The notes under the pieces are model-generated. The model had not been told where the DNA came from. It made no database searches and worked only from the letters and a program-made list of their open reading frames with translations. From assembly GCA_041875495.1 (NCBI GenBank), contig CP112982.1, positions 1,426,001 through 1,490,000 on the forward strand: a DNA stretch of 64,000 bases. The letters run 5' to 3'. Both the position numbers and the translations under genes were made by a program. Below are positions 50,962 through 60,892 of the stretch, piece by piece. Within the stretch, counting starts at the first letter, position 1, and every line of letters begins with the position of its first letter. The DNA comes from Halomonas sp. CH40 (GTDB lineage Bacteria; Pseudomonadota; Gammaproteobacteria; Pseudomonadales; Halomonadaceae).

Positions 50962-52240
50962 GTCGCTTGCCGTATGGCTCGACTACCTTGAGCAACTTCA
51001 CCCCGTAGGCATTGATATGGGGTTGGAGAGGGTAGCGGATGTCGCCCGGCGTATGCAGCTGCTCGACCGTCCGATTGCCCCCAGAGTGGTCACCGTCGCC
51101 GGTACCAACGGTAAGGGGTCAACGCTTGCCATGATGGCAGCCGTCGCCGCCGCTCATGACATGCGGGTGGGCACTTATACCTCACCTCACCTGGTGCGCT
51201 ACAACGAAAGGGTGACGCTGCTGGGTAACGAAGCCAGCGATGAGCAGCTGGTGGCCGGTTTTGAACAGGTTGAAGCGGCGCGTTGCCGCTCGCCTGAAAT
51301 CAGCCTGACGTATTTTGAAGCCGGTACCCTGTGTGCGCTCTGGTGTCTGGCCCAGGCCAGGCTGGATATCGTCTTTCTCGAAGTCGGGCTGGGTGGGCGC
51401 CTGGATGCGGTCAATATCATTGATGCCGATGTCGCCATCGTCACCACCATTGCCCTGGATCACGCCAACTTTCTGGGAACTGATCTCGCCCAGATAGGGC
51501 GCGAAAAGGCGGGTATCTTCCGTTCTGGCCGACCGGCAGTATTGGGGAGTCAGTGCCTGCCGGATAGCGTGGCAGATACCGCCCGTAAGTTGGGTGCCCC
51601 TCTGTACGAATTGGGTTCCACCTTTGAGCGTTCGTCGGTTGAAAGCGAACTCTGGCAGTGGCAGGGCCAGAACCCTGAGGGCCAGCGGTTAACCTTGGAT
51701 AACTTGCCTGACCCTGGATTACCGCTGGATAACGCCGCCACGGCGCTACAGGCGCTGACGCTGGCAGGCTGTGATCTCAACGCTGAGACAACCCGGCAAG
51801 CGCTGGGCAATGTTGTGCTTTCCGGGCGGATGCAATGGATAGGCCAATGGTGCCTGGACGTCGGGCACAATCCGCATGCGGCAGCCTACCTGGCAAAACG
51901 CCTTGGGGCGCAGGCAAACGGCAGGCTCTGGTGTGTGATTGGCATGCTGGATGACAAGGATATCGAAGGCGTTGTGGCGCATTTAATCCCTGTGGTGACC
52001 GACTGGATCTGTGTTGGCTTGTCGGGGCCAAGAGGGCGTTCGGCACAATCACTGGCAGTAGAAATTGAACGCCAGGGCGGTGTTGTGCATGGGTATGCTG
52101 CAACGCCAGTACTTGGGGCTGAAGGGTTGAAAGGCAAGCTGATGCCCGAAGATCGCGTGCTTGCCACTGGCTCGTTTTTTACCGTAGGGGAACTGTTGGC
52201 AACTGATCTGCCACAGGCGACGTGCGCTAACCCGGTGTAA
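50954..52240 (+). CDS. folC: Dihydrofolate synthase / folylpolyglutamate synthase
   Basis: An ATP-dependent Mur-ligase-like enzyme that adds glutamate to dihydropteroate and folates. The P-loop [23 protein letters not shown] and the [18 protein letters not shown] segment are all present. The start was placed at ATG 50954 ([17 protein letters not shown]), inside the accD end. ATG 50939 is also possible; neither has a clear ribosome-binding site, which suggests coupling to accD. The product is about 428 aa. Confidence 0.94.
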   Translation: MAKSLAVWLDYLEQLHPVGIDMGLERVADVARRMQLLDRPIAPRVVTVAGTNGKGSTLAMMAAVAAAHDMRVGTYTSPHLVRYNERVTLLGNEASDEQLVAGFEQVEAARCRSPEISLTYFEAGTLCALWCLAQARLDIVFLEVGLGGRLDAVNIIDADVAIVTTIALDHANFLGTDLAQIGREKAGIFRSGRPAVLGSQCLPDSVADTARKLGAPLYELGSTFERSSVESELWQWQGQNPEGQRLTLDNLPDPGLPLDNAATALQALTLAGCDLNAETTRQALGNVVLSGRMQWIGQWCLDVGHNPHAAAYLAKRLGAQANGRLWCVIGMLDDKDIEGVVAHLIPVVTDWICVGLSGPRGRSAQSLAVEIERQGGVVHGYAATPVLGAEGLKGKLMPEDRVLATGSFFTVGELLATDLPQATCANPV

Positions 52241-52278
52241 ACACATCGCAGGCGCATGCTGAGAGGAGGGAGAAAGAC

Positions 52279-52851
52279 ATGAAATACGGCAAAACAGAAC
52301 GCATCAGCGGTGCGGTCATTCTAGTGGCTCTGGCCATTATTCTGCTGCCCTGGTTAATGAGCGAGCCTGAACCCAGGGCAGATCGCCAACAGCCTTCTTT
52401 CACCATAGAGCGCCCGATCGATGTGCCGCGCCGTGAAGTGGTGGCCCCTGAGCAGCCAGAAAGTATCCAGCTGGCCAATGAGCCAGCGCCCATTTCATCA
52501 GGTGCTGTGGCAACGGCAGTCACAGCCTCAAACCCCGAGTCTGTGAACGCTGCATTGCCCAGCAGTTCAGAAGACGCTGGTGAAACCAGTGGTAACGATG
52601 CCATGCCCGCAGCCAACTCTGAAGGCGAGTGGGGGGTGCAGATCGGTAGTTTTGGCAACGCTGAAAACGTTGAGCGTTTGAAAACCGAGCTAGAAGAGCA
52701 GGGGTTCAGCGTTTTTACCCGTGAACGCAACGAAGAGCTGACGGCGGTTCTGGTCGGCCCTTTTGAAACTTCCGCACAAGGTGAGCGTGCCATGGCCCTG
52801 GTAAAAGAGCGGGTCAATTATCAGGGCCTGCTGGTGCGGGTGAGAGACTAA
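52279..52851 (+). CDS. SPOR-domain membrane protein, DedD-like
   Basis: A 190-aa protein with a short cytoplasmic start, one membrane helix (about residues 10-27), a Pro/Ala/Glu-rich linker and a C-terminal SPOR domain from residue 115 (WGVQIGSFGNAENVERLK through YQGLLVRVRD). SPOR domains bind denuded septal peptidoglycan. Its place between folC and cvpA is the same as that of E. coli dedD, a division protein. GAGGAGGGAG provides the ribosome-binding site. Confidence 0.88.
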   Translation: MKYGKTERISGAVILVALAIILLPWLMSEPEPRADRQQPSFTIERPIDVPRREVVAPEQPESIQLANEPAPISSGAVATAVTASNPESVNAALPSSSEDAGETSGNDAMPAANSEGEWGVQIGSFGNAENVERLKTELEEQGFSVFTRERNEELTAVLVGPFETSAQGERAMALVKERVNYQGLLVRVRD

Positions 52852-52854
52852 TCT

Positions 52855-53403
52855 ATGGCGTTAACCTGGATTGATGCGTTGTTTTTGGCCGTGCTGGCAC
52901 TTTCCACGCTGGCGGGTTTTGCACGCGGCCTGATACGCGAAGCCCTGGGCCTGGCGGCCTGGGTCGTTGCCCTTCTGGTTGCACGGGTATTGGCGGAGCC
53001 GGTAGCGGATCTGCTGGCAGAGTTTATCGACAACGCCGATGCGCGTTTGGTGCTGGCCTTTGTGCTGGTGATTTTTGCAGTAATTTTGCTGTGTGGTATT
53101 GTCATCCGCCTTGTGCATGCCGCCATTGTCTGGGTCGGCATGGGGTTCTTGAATCGGCTGGCAGGCGCGGCCTTCGGTGCTGCCCGTGGCGCGGCGATTC
53201 TGGTGGTGGTGACGGTGATGATTACCCTGACCCCACTGGTCGAACTTGAGGCCTGGCAGGAAGCCACCTTGAGGCCGACATTTGAGCAGCTGCGCGCGTG
53301 GGCATTGAGTCAGCTCGACCAGTGGGAAGGCCGTTTGCCACAGGCGCCAGATTCATTAAAGGATATTCCTTTGCCGCAGTTGCCGCAGAGCAATGCTGGA
53401 TAA
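52855..53403 (+). CDS. cvpA: CvpA family inner-membrane protein
   Basis: A 182-aa protein with four membrane helices and the family opening TWIDALFLAVLALSTLAGFA; the conserved RGLIREALGLAAWV segment follows. CvpA is named for colicin V production and matters for envelope homeostasis, but its biochemical role is not known. It is three bases after the SPOR gene and is followed by purF after 113 bases, as in many gammaproteobacteria. Confidence 0.92.
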   Translation: MALTWIDALFLAVLALSTLAGFARGLIREALGLAAWVVALLVARVLAEPVADLLAEFIDNADARLVLAFVLVIFAVILLCGIVIRLVHAAIVWVGMGFLNRLAGAAFGAARGAAILVVVTVMITLTPLVELEAWQEATLRPTFEQLRAWALSQLDQWEGRLPQAPDSLKDIPLPQLPQSNAG

Positions 53404-53516
53404 GCGGCTGATAGCAAGCGTTAACAACCGGCTGATTGCCATTGTCTGTATAGCTAGGGTGCCGAATCTCAGTGCTTCTGGTCACCTGTGTTATCGTATC
53501 GAGTGAGGTATAAAGT

Positions 53517-55037
53517 ATGTGCGGTATAGTGGGCCTTCTGGCCAAGCAAACGGTGAATCAGGCGATTTATGATGCCTTGACCGTACTTCAGCACCGAGGC
53601 CAGGACGCTGCGGGCATGATGACCTGGAGCGAAGGACGCTTTCTACTGCGCAAGAGCAACGGCTTGGTGCGCGATGTGTTCCATACCCGCCATATGGCTC
53701 GCCTGAAAGGTAACCTGGGCATTGGCCACGTTCGCTACCCGACGGCTGGCTCGTCCAGTGAGGCAGAATCACAGCCTTTCTATGTGAACTCGCCTTACGG
53801 CATTGCCTTGGCGCACAATGGTAACCTGACTAATTCAGACCAGCTGAAACAGGAGCTGGTCTCGACTGATCTGCGTCATATCAATACCAGTTCTGATTCA
53901 GAAGTACTGCTCAACGTGTTTGCCCACGAACTGGGCAAACAGGGGCTGCATCTGGAAGCGGAAGATATCTTTGACTCAGTGCGTCGCGTGCATCGTCGCT
54001 GCAAGGGCGGCTATGCGGCAGTCGCCATCATCAATGGCTTTGGCATGGTGGCCTTTCGCGATCCCTTTGGCATTCGTCCGGTGGTGTTTGGCACCCGTCA
54101 GGTAGAGGGCCAGCAGGAAGTGATGATTGCCTCTGAATCCGTGGCGCTTGACGTGGGTGGCTTTGAACTGGTGCGGGATCTGGCGCCTGGGGAAGCGATT
54201 TTTGTCGATATGCAGGGCAAGATTCACACCCAGGTATGTGCCGACCGCCCGGTCCTGCGTTCATGCATTTTTGAACACGTCTATCTGGCTCGTCCTGACT
54301 CGATCCTGGACGGTGCCTACGTCTATGGCACCCGTATGCAGATGGGCCGCAAGCTGGGCGACCGCGTGTTGAGCGAATGGCCTGATCACGATATCGATGT
54401 AGTGATCCCGATTCCCGATACGTCACGCACCTCGGCGCTGGAAATGGCTCAGCATCTGGGGGTGACCTACCGTGAAGGTTTCATGAAGAACCGCTATATT
54501 GGCCGCACCTTTATCATGCCCGGACAGACCCAGCGTAAGAAATCCGTGCGTCAGAAGCTGAACGCCATTGATGTGGAGTTCAAGGACAAGAATGTCCTGC
54601 TGGTGGATGACTCCATCGTGCGCGGTACGACCTGCAAGCAGATTATCCAGATGGCCCGGGATGCCGGGGCGCGCAACGTCTATTTTGCCTCGGCGGCACC
54701 GCCGGTACGCTACCCGAACGTGTACGGCATTGACATGCCTGCGGCGTCAGAGCTGATTGCTCACGGCCGCACTGAACAGGAAGTCGGGGAGTTGATCGGT
54801 GCCGACCGCATGTTCTATCAGGATCTTGAAGACCTGAAAGAAGCCTGCCGCGAGGTTAATCCGGATTTTGACGGTTTCGACTGCTCGGTGTTTGATGGCA
54901 ACTACGTGACCGGCGATATCGATAGCGCCTACCTGCAAGCGCTTGAGGAAAGTCGCAGTGATTCCGCCAAGGATCATAGTGCCGGTGATCATGCCCTGGT
55001 GGATATGCATAACCAGGATGACGATCTGGATGACTGA
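53517..55037 (+). CDS. purF: Amidophosphoribosyltransferase
   Basis: The first committed enzyme of purine synthesis: it makes phosphoribosylamine from PRPP and glutamine. The product is 506 aa. Cys2 becomes the N-terminal nucleophile (MCGIVGLL), [11 protein letters not shown] follows, and the PRPP-binding motif is [22 protein letters not shown] eight bases before the ATG is the likely ribosome-binding site. The acidic, His-rich last 30 residues are more variable. The stop overlaps an upstream in-frame ATG of metZ. Confidence 0.97.
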   Translation: MCGIVGLLAKQTVNQAIYDALTVLQHRGQDAAGMMTWSEGRFLLRKSNGLVRDVFHTRHMARLKGNLGIGHVRYPTAGSSSEAESQPFYVNSPYGIALAHNGNLTNSDQLKQELVSTDLRHINTSSDSEVLLNVFAHELGKQGLHLEAEDIFDSVRRVHRRCKGGYAAVAIINGFGMVAFRDPFGIRPVVFGTRQVEGQQEVMIASESVALDVGGFELVRDLAPGEAIFVDMQGKIHTQVCADRPVLRSCIFEHVYLARPDSILDGAYVYGTRMQMGRKLGDRVLSEWPDHDIDVVIPIPDTSRTSALEMAQHLGVTYREGFMKNRYIGRTFIMPGQTQRKKSVRQKLNAIDVEFKDKNVLLVDDSIVRGTTCKQIIQMARDAGARNVYFASAAPPVRYPNVYGIDMPAASELIAHGRTEQEVGELIGADRMFYQDLEDLKEACREVNPDFDGFDCSVFDGNYVTGDIDSAYLQALEESRSDSAKDHSAGDHALVDMHNQDDDLDD

Positions 55038-55060
55038 TGATCGAGCAAGAGGAGCTTCCC

Positions 55061-56371
55061 ATGCACGATGATTCTATTCACGAAAACGCTATCCACAAGA
55101 ACGCTATCGACAAAAATTCCGGGCACGATGAAACGCTGTCTCCGTCGTTGGATGGGATGTCGTTGGATGAGGCGTCGGCAGAGGATATGTCACTCGCAGA
55201 CATGTCGCTTGAAACCCTGGCAGTGCGTGCTGGCCATGATCGCACGGCTGAGCAGGAGCATTCCGAGCCCATCTTTCCCACGTCAAGCTTTGTATACTCC
55301 AGTGCCGCTGAGGCGGCGCGCAAGTTCAGTGGGGAAGAAGCCGGTAACGTCTATTCACGTTTTACCAACCCGACGGTACGCACCTTTGAACAGCGCCTGG
55401 CGGCGATGGAAGGCGGCGAACGCTGCGTGGCGACCAGTTCCGGCATGTCGGCGATTCTTGCGACTGCCATGGCGTTATTGAACGCCGGGGATGAAATTGT
55501 TGCCTCGCGCTCGCTGTTTGGCTCAACGGTCAGCCTGTTCGATAAATATCTTGGCAAGTTCGGGATTGTCACCCGCTATGTGGAACTCTCAGACCTCGAT
55601 GCCTGGGAGGCTGCCATCACCCCAGCGACCAAGCTGCTGTTTGCCGAGACGCCCTCCAATCCGCTGTCTGAAATTGCTGATGTGCCTGCCCTGGCGGCAT
55701 TGGCCAAGCGGCATGGCGTCTTGCTGGCGATTGATAACTGCTTTCTGACACCAGCGTTACAGCAGCCTTTGGCGCTGGGAGCGGATCTGATCATCCACTC
55801 GGCCACCAAGTATCTTGATGGCCAGGGGCGTGCCGTCGGTGGTGCTGTGGTGGGTAGCCATGCGCTGTTGGAAGAGGTGTTCGGTGTGATGCGCACCTGC
55901 GGGCCTTGCATGAGCCCCTTTAATGCCTGGGTATTTACCAAGGGGCTGGAAACCCTGTCGCTGCGCATGAAAGCGCACTGCGCACAGGCGTTAAGCCTGG
56001 CCAGGTGGCTGCAACAGCATCCGGCCGTCAGCCGTGTTTACTACAGTGGCCTTGAGGATCATCCTCAACATGCACTGGCACGCCGACAGCAGAAGGGCTT
56101 TGGGGCCGTTTTGGGGTTTGAGGTCATCAATGGCCAGCAGGGCGCCTGGCAGGTGATTGATGCGACCCGAATGCTGTCGATTACCGGTAACCTCGGCGAT
56201 GTCAAAACCACCATCACTCATCCTGCTACCACTACCCACGGTCGCCTTTCCGAGGCACAGCGGGAGGCCGCCGGCATTACCCCGGGGCTTATTCGCGTCG
56301 CAGTTGGGCTTGAGCACCTGGATGATATTCAACGTGATCTGGTGCGTGGACTGGATGCTTTGGCTGGGTAA
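55061..56371 (+). CDS. metZ: O-succinylhomoserine sulfhydrylase
   Basis: A PLP enzyme of the Cys/Met-metabolism family that makes homocysteine directly from O-succinylhomoserine and sulfide. The 436-aa product has the PLP lysine Lys250 in HSATKYLDGQGR and the family start ETLAVRAGHDRT. AAGAGGAG (55047-55054) favours ATG 55061 over ATG 55037. Before ETLAVRAG there is an unusual extension of about 50 residues containing the repeats ENAIHKNAIDKN and MSLDEASAEDMSLADMSL. The order purF-metZ is shared with Pseudomonas. Confidence 0.94.
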   Translation: MHDDSIHENAIHKNAIDKNSGHDETLSPSLDGMSLDEASAEDMSLADMSLETLAVRAGHDRTAEQEHSEPIFPTSSFVYSSAAEAARKFSGEEAGNVYSRFTNPTVRTFEQRLAAMEGGERCVATSSGMSAILATAMALLNAGDEIVASRSLFGSTVSLFDKYLGKFGIVTRYVELSDLDAWEAAITPATKLLFAETPSNPLSEIADVPALAALAKRHGVLLAIDNCFLTPALQQPLALGADLIIHSATKYLDGQGRAVGGAVVGSHALLEEVFGVMRTCGPCMSPFNAWVFTKGLETLSLRMKAHCAQALSLARWLQQHPAVSRVYYSGLEDHPQHALARRQQKGFGAVLGFEVINGQQGAWQVIDATRMLSITGNLGDVKTTITHPATTTHGRLSEAQREAAGITPGLIRVAVGLEHLDDIQRDLVRGLDALAG

Positions 56372-56394
56372 TCACGCGACTTCTGCAAAGACAC

Positions 56395-56427
56395 AACAAC
56401 CGGGCGCCACTGCCCGGTTGTTATTTC
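56395..56427 (+). terminator. Terminator after metZ
   Basis: AACAACCGGGC (56395-56405) and GCCCGGTTGTT (56412-56422) form a perfect 11-bp stem with a 6-base loop; TATTT follows. It ends the accD-to-metZ gene run. Confidence 0.8.
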
Positions 56428-56621
56428 TGCCATATTATTTTGTGAGCGGTATTTTTTCCGAATGAAGTGTTCAGCTTTTTTCAGCAGTCTAACTCTCTCT
56501 TAAAGGCTATTATCACTGAGTAAATTATGAGGCCAGTCAATACTCTCTCGTGATTGCGAGTTTGTGTTTTTAGATAGGTTTGTTCTCGACAGCGCTATGA
56601 CATTAATTGAAGGGCATCACC

Positions 56622-57179
56622 ATGTGGAAGAACAGTCGGACGGGCTGGGGACTTATCGCCATTTTTATGCACTGGGTGAGTGCTGTTGTGATTATTGGCC
56701 TTTTTATACTGGGCTGGTGGATGACGGGGCTGGGGTATTATGACCCATGGTATAATCAGGCACCCTGGATTCACCGTTCGTTGGGTGTTCTGCTATTAGG
56801 TTTTATTATATTCAGAATCCTTTGGCGACTTGTTCAACCAACGCCTGTTGCCGAGGGTAAACGCTGGGAAAACATTGCCGCTCATGCAGGCCATTTACTG
56901 CTTTACGTGCTGTTACTGACGGTATTTGTCAGCGGCTATCTAATGTCAACGGCGAAAGGCAGCCCGATTGATGTCTTTGGCTGGTTTGATCTTCCAGCCA
57001 CTCTGCATGATTTACCCAACCAGGCCAGCCTGGCGGGAGATATTCACTGGTACAGCGCTCTGGCGCTGATCATTCTGGCCTCAGGCCATATGCTGGCCGC
57101 TCTCAAGCACCACTGGGTTGATCGTCACGCGACCTTGAAACGTATGCTCGACCCGCGTTATTCATTGCGCGATAAATAA
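56622..57179 (+). CDS. Cytochrome b561 family protein
   Basis: A 185-aa four-helix inner-membrane cytochrome. Histidines that can ligate two hemes are seen in IFMHWVSAV (His17), WIHRSLGVLL (His51), the HAGHLLLYV helix, and the last helix (SGHMLAALKHHW). Bacterial members pass electrons between quinol and periplasmic partners, including superoxide. AAGGG before ATG 56622 fixes the start. The next gene encodes a periplasmic YceI protein, a frequent pairing that suggests a shared lipid or quinone role. Confidence 0.9.
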   Translation: MWKNSRTGWGLIAIFMHWVSAVVIIGLFILGWWMTGLGYYDPWYNQAPWIHRSLGVLLLGFIIFRILWRLVQPTPVAEGKRWENIAAHAGHLLLYVLLLTVFVSGYLMSTAKGSPIDVFGWFDLPATLHDLPNQASLAGDIHWYSALALIILASGHMLAALKHHWVDRHATLKRMLDPRYSLRDK

Positions 57180-57226
57180 CCCTTGTTTAAATAACGATTC
57201 TATAAATCTGCGAAAGGAAGTTTACT

Positions 57227-57811
57227 ATGATGAATAAAACCGCCATTGCTGCCGCTATTGCCGCTGTTAGTCTGGTACCGCTCAGTCAGGCCCAGGCCGA
57301 TACTTATGCTGTCGATATTGAAGGTCAGCATGCGTTTATTCAGTTCAAGATCAATCATCTGGGTTTTTCATATATTCTGGGTAGCTTTGAAAACTTTGAT
57401 GGCGAATTCTTTTATGATCCGGAAGACCTGGAAGCATCTTCAATCGATATGGAAGTACAGGTTAACAGCTTGAATTCCAATCACGCTGAACGTGATCGTC
57501 ATATTCTCAGTGAAGACTTTCTCGACGCCAGTGAATATCCAACGGCAACCTTCACATCAACCGGTTTTGAGCCAACGGATGAAAATTCTGGCGTACTGAC
57601 GGGGGAGTTGACCCTGCGCGGTGAAACCCAGAGCTTTGAAATGCCGGTGACCCTGATGGGTGAGGGCGAAGACCCCTGGGGTAACTATCGCGCTGGTTTT
57701 GAAGGCAGCACTGAATTGACCCTGGCAGATTACGGTATCGATATGAGCAGCTTCCCGGAAGCCATGCATACCCTGGAACTTTACGTGACGTTTGAAGGCG
57801 TTCGTCAGTAA
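57227..57811 (+). CDS. YceI family periplasmic protein
   Basis: A 194-aa protein with a signal peptide cleaved near residue 25 (AQA-DT), then a YceI lipocalin-like barrel that in relatives binds polyisoprenoids. Conserved parts are INHLGFSYILGSFENFDGEF, DRHILSEDFLDASEYPTATF and LTGELTLRG. AGGAAG (57215-57220) lies six bases before the ATG. It is probably co-transcribed with the cytochrome b561 gene, and it is followed by a terminator. Confidence 0.93.
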   Translation: MMNKTAIAAAIAAVSLVPLSQAQADTYAVDIEGQHAFIQFKINHLGFSYILGSFENFDGEFFYDPEDLEASSIDMEVQVNSLNSNHAERDRHILSEDFLDASEYPTATFTSTGFEPTDENSGVLTGELTLRGETQSFEMPVTLMGEGEDPWGNYRAGFEGSTELTLADYGIDMSSFPEAMHTLELYVTFEGVRQ

Positions 57812-57844
57812 GCTCTCAGGCATTGTTAAAAATGTCATGATGAT

Positions 57845-57876
57845 AGCCACCTCAGTCAAAGACTGGGGTGGCTTTT
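57845..57876 (+). terminator. Terminator after the yceI-like gene
   Basis: AGCCACCTCAGTC and GACTGGGGTGGCT form a 13-bp stem (one T-G pair) with an AAA loop, followed by TTT. It lies directly before the MATE reading frame. Confidence 0.8.
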
Positions 57877-59293
57877 GTGGCTTCATCCATCAAGGTCTGG
57901 AGGTTGTGTCATCAAGATCGCGTCGCAGCATGCTTTAGGTAAAACCCTATGGCAGCAAACATGGCCAATGGCGATTGGGGTGCTGGCGCTGCTGGGCTTC
58001 CAGCTGGTTGATAGTGCCTTTATTGCCCGCCTGGGCACAGCGCCCCTGGCCGCACAATCCTTTACCTTCCCGCTATCCTTTCTGATTATTGGTGTTCAGG
58101 TCGGGATGGGGATTGCGATTGCCGCGCTTATTTCGCGGACAATTGGCGCGGGTGAAAACGAGCGCGGCAAACGCCTTGGCAGCCTGGTATTGATGATGGG
58201 AAGCGGCGTGATCGCTCTGCTGGCCCTGCTGCTGGGGCTGTTCCAGGACGTTATTTTCACCCAGCTAGGCGCCGATGAGACAACCCTGGGCTACATCAAC
58301 CGTTATTGGTGGCCGCAGCTGCTTGCCGCCTGGCTGGGCGCGCTACTGTATTTCGTATACAGCGTTTTTCGCGCCCACGGCGACACCCAGCTGCCCGGTA
58401 AGATGATGGTGCTCAGCAGCGCCGTCAATCTGGCGCTGGACCCTTTGCTGATTTTCGGGGTTGGCCCCTGGGAAGGCCTGGGCCTGCCCGGGGCTGCCTG
58501 GGCAACAACCCTTGCTTTCTCTACTGGCCTGGCGATTACTGGCCGACGGCTGATCCTGCGCCAATGGTTGAGGATGACGGGGCTTTATCAAGAGGCTTTG
58601 GTCTCATCGCGGCCCTTCATGCAGATAGCCGGACCGGCGATGATTGGCCAGTTAATGCCCCCCTTGGCTGCCATGCTGGCGATTGCGGTGGTGGCTTCCA
58701 TGGGCGAAACCCATGTGGCGGCCTGGGGGTTGGCAAGCCGTCTGGAAACGGTCTCACTGATGGTGATTCTGGCCATGACGATGTCGCTACCGCCCTGGCT
58801 CGGGCGCTGTTACGGGGCCGGTGATTGGGGGCAGATACATCGCTTGATGCGGCTGGCCCTGAAAGTGGCGCTGGTCTGGCAACTTGGGTTGGGGATTGTG
58901 TTGGCGTTGTTGGCACCCTGGGTTGCCGCCGCCCTGACCAGCGAAAAAGCGGTACAGGATGCCCTCATCCTGTTGATCCGCTTTCTGTTACCCAGTTATG
59001 CGGCTCTGGGTATCTGTATGCTAGTGGTGTCAGCGGGCAATGCGTTGGGCTGGCCTTTACGTTCCATGCTGCTGTCAGCCGCGCGGTTATTTATCTGCTA
59101 TCTGCCATGCATCTGGCTAGGCTCGGTGTTAGGCGGTTGGTTGGGCATAGCCATGGGCGCTGCCGTGGGGAATGTATTGGCGGGGTTGGTCGCCTGGCGA
59201 GTGCTGGTCAGTATTCTTTCCAGCCCCAAGCGTAAGCCTGACCAGAATCCGTCAACTGAGGATCACCCCGGCGAGGCGCGCTCACCGGGGTGA
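57875..59293 (+). CDS. MATE family efflux transporter, start codon uncertain
   Basis: An exporter of up to 472 aa with 12 membrane helices, usually driven by Na+ or H+ and extruding cationic drugs or metabolites. It contains the MATE opening QTWPMAIGVLALLGFQLVDS and LPGAAWATTLAFSTG in the middle. The only canonical in-frame codon near the 5' end is TTG 57875, which lies in the terminator of the gene before. A good GGAGG (57899-57903) is placed for translation to begin at about 57911, where the codon is ATC. The true start is therefore unclear; the next in-frame ATG removes part of helix 1. Confidence 0.85.
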   Translation: MWLHPSRSGGCVIKIASQHALGKTLWQQTWPMAIGVLALLGFQLVDSAFIARLGTAPLAAQSFTFPLSFLIIGVQVGMGIAIAALISRTIGAGENERGKRLGSLVLMMGSGVIALLALLLGLFQDVIFTQLGADETTLGYINRYWWPQLLAAWLGALLYFVYSVFRAHGDTQLPGKMMVLSSAVNLALDPLLIFGVGPWEGLGLPGAAWATTLAFSTGLAITGRRLILRQWLRMTGLYQEALVSSRPFMQIAGPAMIGQLMPPLAAMLAIAVVASMGETHVAAWGLASRLETVSLMVILAMTMSLPPWLGRCYGAGDWGQIHRLMRLALKVALVWQLGLGIVLALLAPWVAAALTSEKAVQDALILLIRFLLPSYAALGICMLVVSAGNALGWPLRSMLLSAARLFICYLPCIWLGSVLGGWLGIAMGAAVGNVLAGLVAWRVLVSILSSPKRKPDQNPSTEDHPGEARSPG

Positions 59294-59294
59294 T
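59262..59294. terminator. Terminator between convergent MATE and permease genes
   Basis: ATCACCCCGG (59262-59271) pairs perfectly with CCGGGGTGAT (59285-59294); the right arm includes the MATE stop codon. The loop is 13 bases and T runs are weak. Confidence 0.5.
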
Positions 59295-59310
59295 TGATAT
59301 TCCAAGGGCT

Positions 59311-60792
59311 TTACAGGCTACGGCGTTGCTGCCACTCGAAATAGACCAGCATGGCCGCCATGACCAGATAGCCAATCACAAAATCCGGGGCAGCGTTCAG
59401 GGTCAGCTTGGGCGCATGCATCAGGCCGACAAAAGAAAAGCCCGCCGCCGTCAGCGCGAAGGCGGCGGCGCGCCGGAACTGATGGTCGATCACTGAGACG
59501 GTAATGGCACCCAGGAAAATCGCCATGAACATGGCGCCCTGTCCCATCAGTACAATGGCGTTGGAGATGTCACTGACCACCTCCTCCGCGCCACGGTTAA
59601 AGCGGGTCATCACGTAGTTGGCAAAGTAGGGCAGCATGGCCAGGGCAACGGCAGGATAGTAACGCGTGTCGTTGGCTTGGAAGGCCGTAGCAATCATCGA
59701 AATGCCGACAAACACCAGAATAGGGGCCACTACGGAAACCGGAATGATCGCTGCCAGCGCTGCAATCAGGCCAAACATGGTGGCGATGGCGTAAACAGCT
59801 CCGTTTAACAGGCTGTAACCGCGTCCGGCGCCCATCCACTTGGCACCCACGGTGGCAATATACACCGTGGTCGGAAAGACCCCACCAAACAGGGCGCCCA
59901 GCATGGTACCGGCGCCATCCACTGCCTGGCACTCCCTGACATCATAGCCATCGCCCGCGGCTTCCATGGCTTCCACGTTATTGATGGTTTCAATGGCGTT
60001 GTAAAGGGTGATGGGTAGCACCACGGTCAATACCGCCAGCATGCTGGTAAACAGCAGCCCTAGCCCTTCATACCAGTCCAGTCCCGGTACTAGCGGGTAA
60101 AAGCCCAGATGAGTGAAGGCATCGCTGAATCGCTCACTTCCGGCATCGCCAATCAGATAAGCCATCAGGGTGCCGACAATAATCGCAAACAGGGAGGTCG
60201 GTATGCGGAAAGGCATGCTGACCCGTGCCACCAGACCAACAATAATCAGGGTTAGCACAACCAGGCCGATAATCGGCATTTCCAGGGTTTTGAACAGCAT
60301 CTCACCGGCGATAAAGGTCAGCGCCACGCCTGCTACTGCACCCAGCATGGCGGCGCGGGGAAGGTGGTACTGCACCCAGCGGCCAATAAAGCTGATGGAT
60401 GTCTCAATGGCACCGCTGATAAAGCAGGCAGCAACGGCAATCTTCCAGGCCATTTCCGCATCGCCGGTCAACTGTTTGGCAGGCAAGAGCACGCCAAACA
60501 GAAATACAAACATCACAGGGGTGGAAATACCGTAGGAGAGGGCGGTGACATCGTTGCGGTTTTCCTTGCGTGCCAGCCGCGATGCGCTCCAGGCATAGTA
60601 GAAGTTGCCCGCCATGACGGCGACCGCCGCCCCAGGCAGCACCTGCCCATAGACAATCTCGGCGGGAAAGCCCATTCCCAGCATGGTGATGGCAATAATC
60701 ACAAAGTTGGCGATATTGTTCTGAAAAAGCGCAAAGAAGGCGTCCGTATCTTCTTTTTTATACCAAGGGTAGGGCGTGCTGCTTGCTGCCAT
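59311..60792 (-). CDS. NCS2-type (xanthine/uracil/AzgA-like) permease
   Basis: A 493-aa inner-membrane protein with about 12-14 helices. Repeated transport motifs include VYGQVLPGAAVAVMAGNFYY and NDVTALSYGISTPVMF in the first half. Later LPITLYNAIETINNVEA and GGVFPTTVYIATVGAKWMGA match the substrate-site regions of the family. It most resembles the AzgA-like group of nucleobase permeases, but the substrate is not fixed by the sequence. MAASSTPYPWYKKED was chosen as the start, 16 codons inside the longest frame. Confidence 0.85.
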   Translation of the reverse strand: MAASSTPYPWYKKEDTDAFFALFQNNIANFVIIAITMLGMGFPAEIVYGQVLPGAAVAVMAGNFYYAWSASRLARKENRNDVTALSYGISTPVMFVFLFGVLLPAKQLTGDAEMAWKIAVAACFISGAIETSISFIGRWVQYHLPRAAMLGAVAGVALTFIAGEMLFKTLEMPIIGLVVLTLIIVGLVARVSMPFRIPTSLFAIIVGTLMAYLIGDAGSERFSDAFTHLGFYPLVPGLDWYEGLGLLFTSMLAVLTVVLPITLYNAIETINNVEAMEAAGDGYDVRECQAVDGAGTMLGALFGGVFPTTVYIATVGAKWMGAGRGYSLLNGAVYAIATMFGLIAALAAIIPVSVVAPILVFVGISMIATAFQANDTRYYPAVALAMLPYFANYVMTRFNRGAEEVVSDISNAIVLMGQGAMFMAIFLGAITVSVIDHQFRRAAAFALTAAGFSFVGLMHAPKLTLNAAPDFVIGYLVMAAMLVYFEWQQRRSL

Positions 60793-60840
60793 TGTCAGTC
60801 TCGCTGTCTGGAGGATTGCAAAGGCGGTGATTCTACGCAA

Positions 60841-60874
60841 AAAAACGCCCAGGAGTATCCCCCTGGGCGTTTTT
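60841..60874. terminator. Bidirectional terminator after the aminotransferase gene
   Basis: AAAAACGCCCAGG (60841-60853) and CCTGGGCGTTTTT (60862-60874) form a perfect 13-bp inverted repeat with an 8-base loop and A/T runs. It lies 19 bases beyond the stop of the minus-strand aminotransferase and also before the permease gene. Confidence 0.9.
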
Positions 60875-60892
60875 CAGGCTCAATACTGGCGT

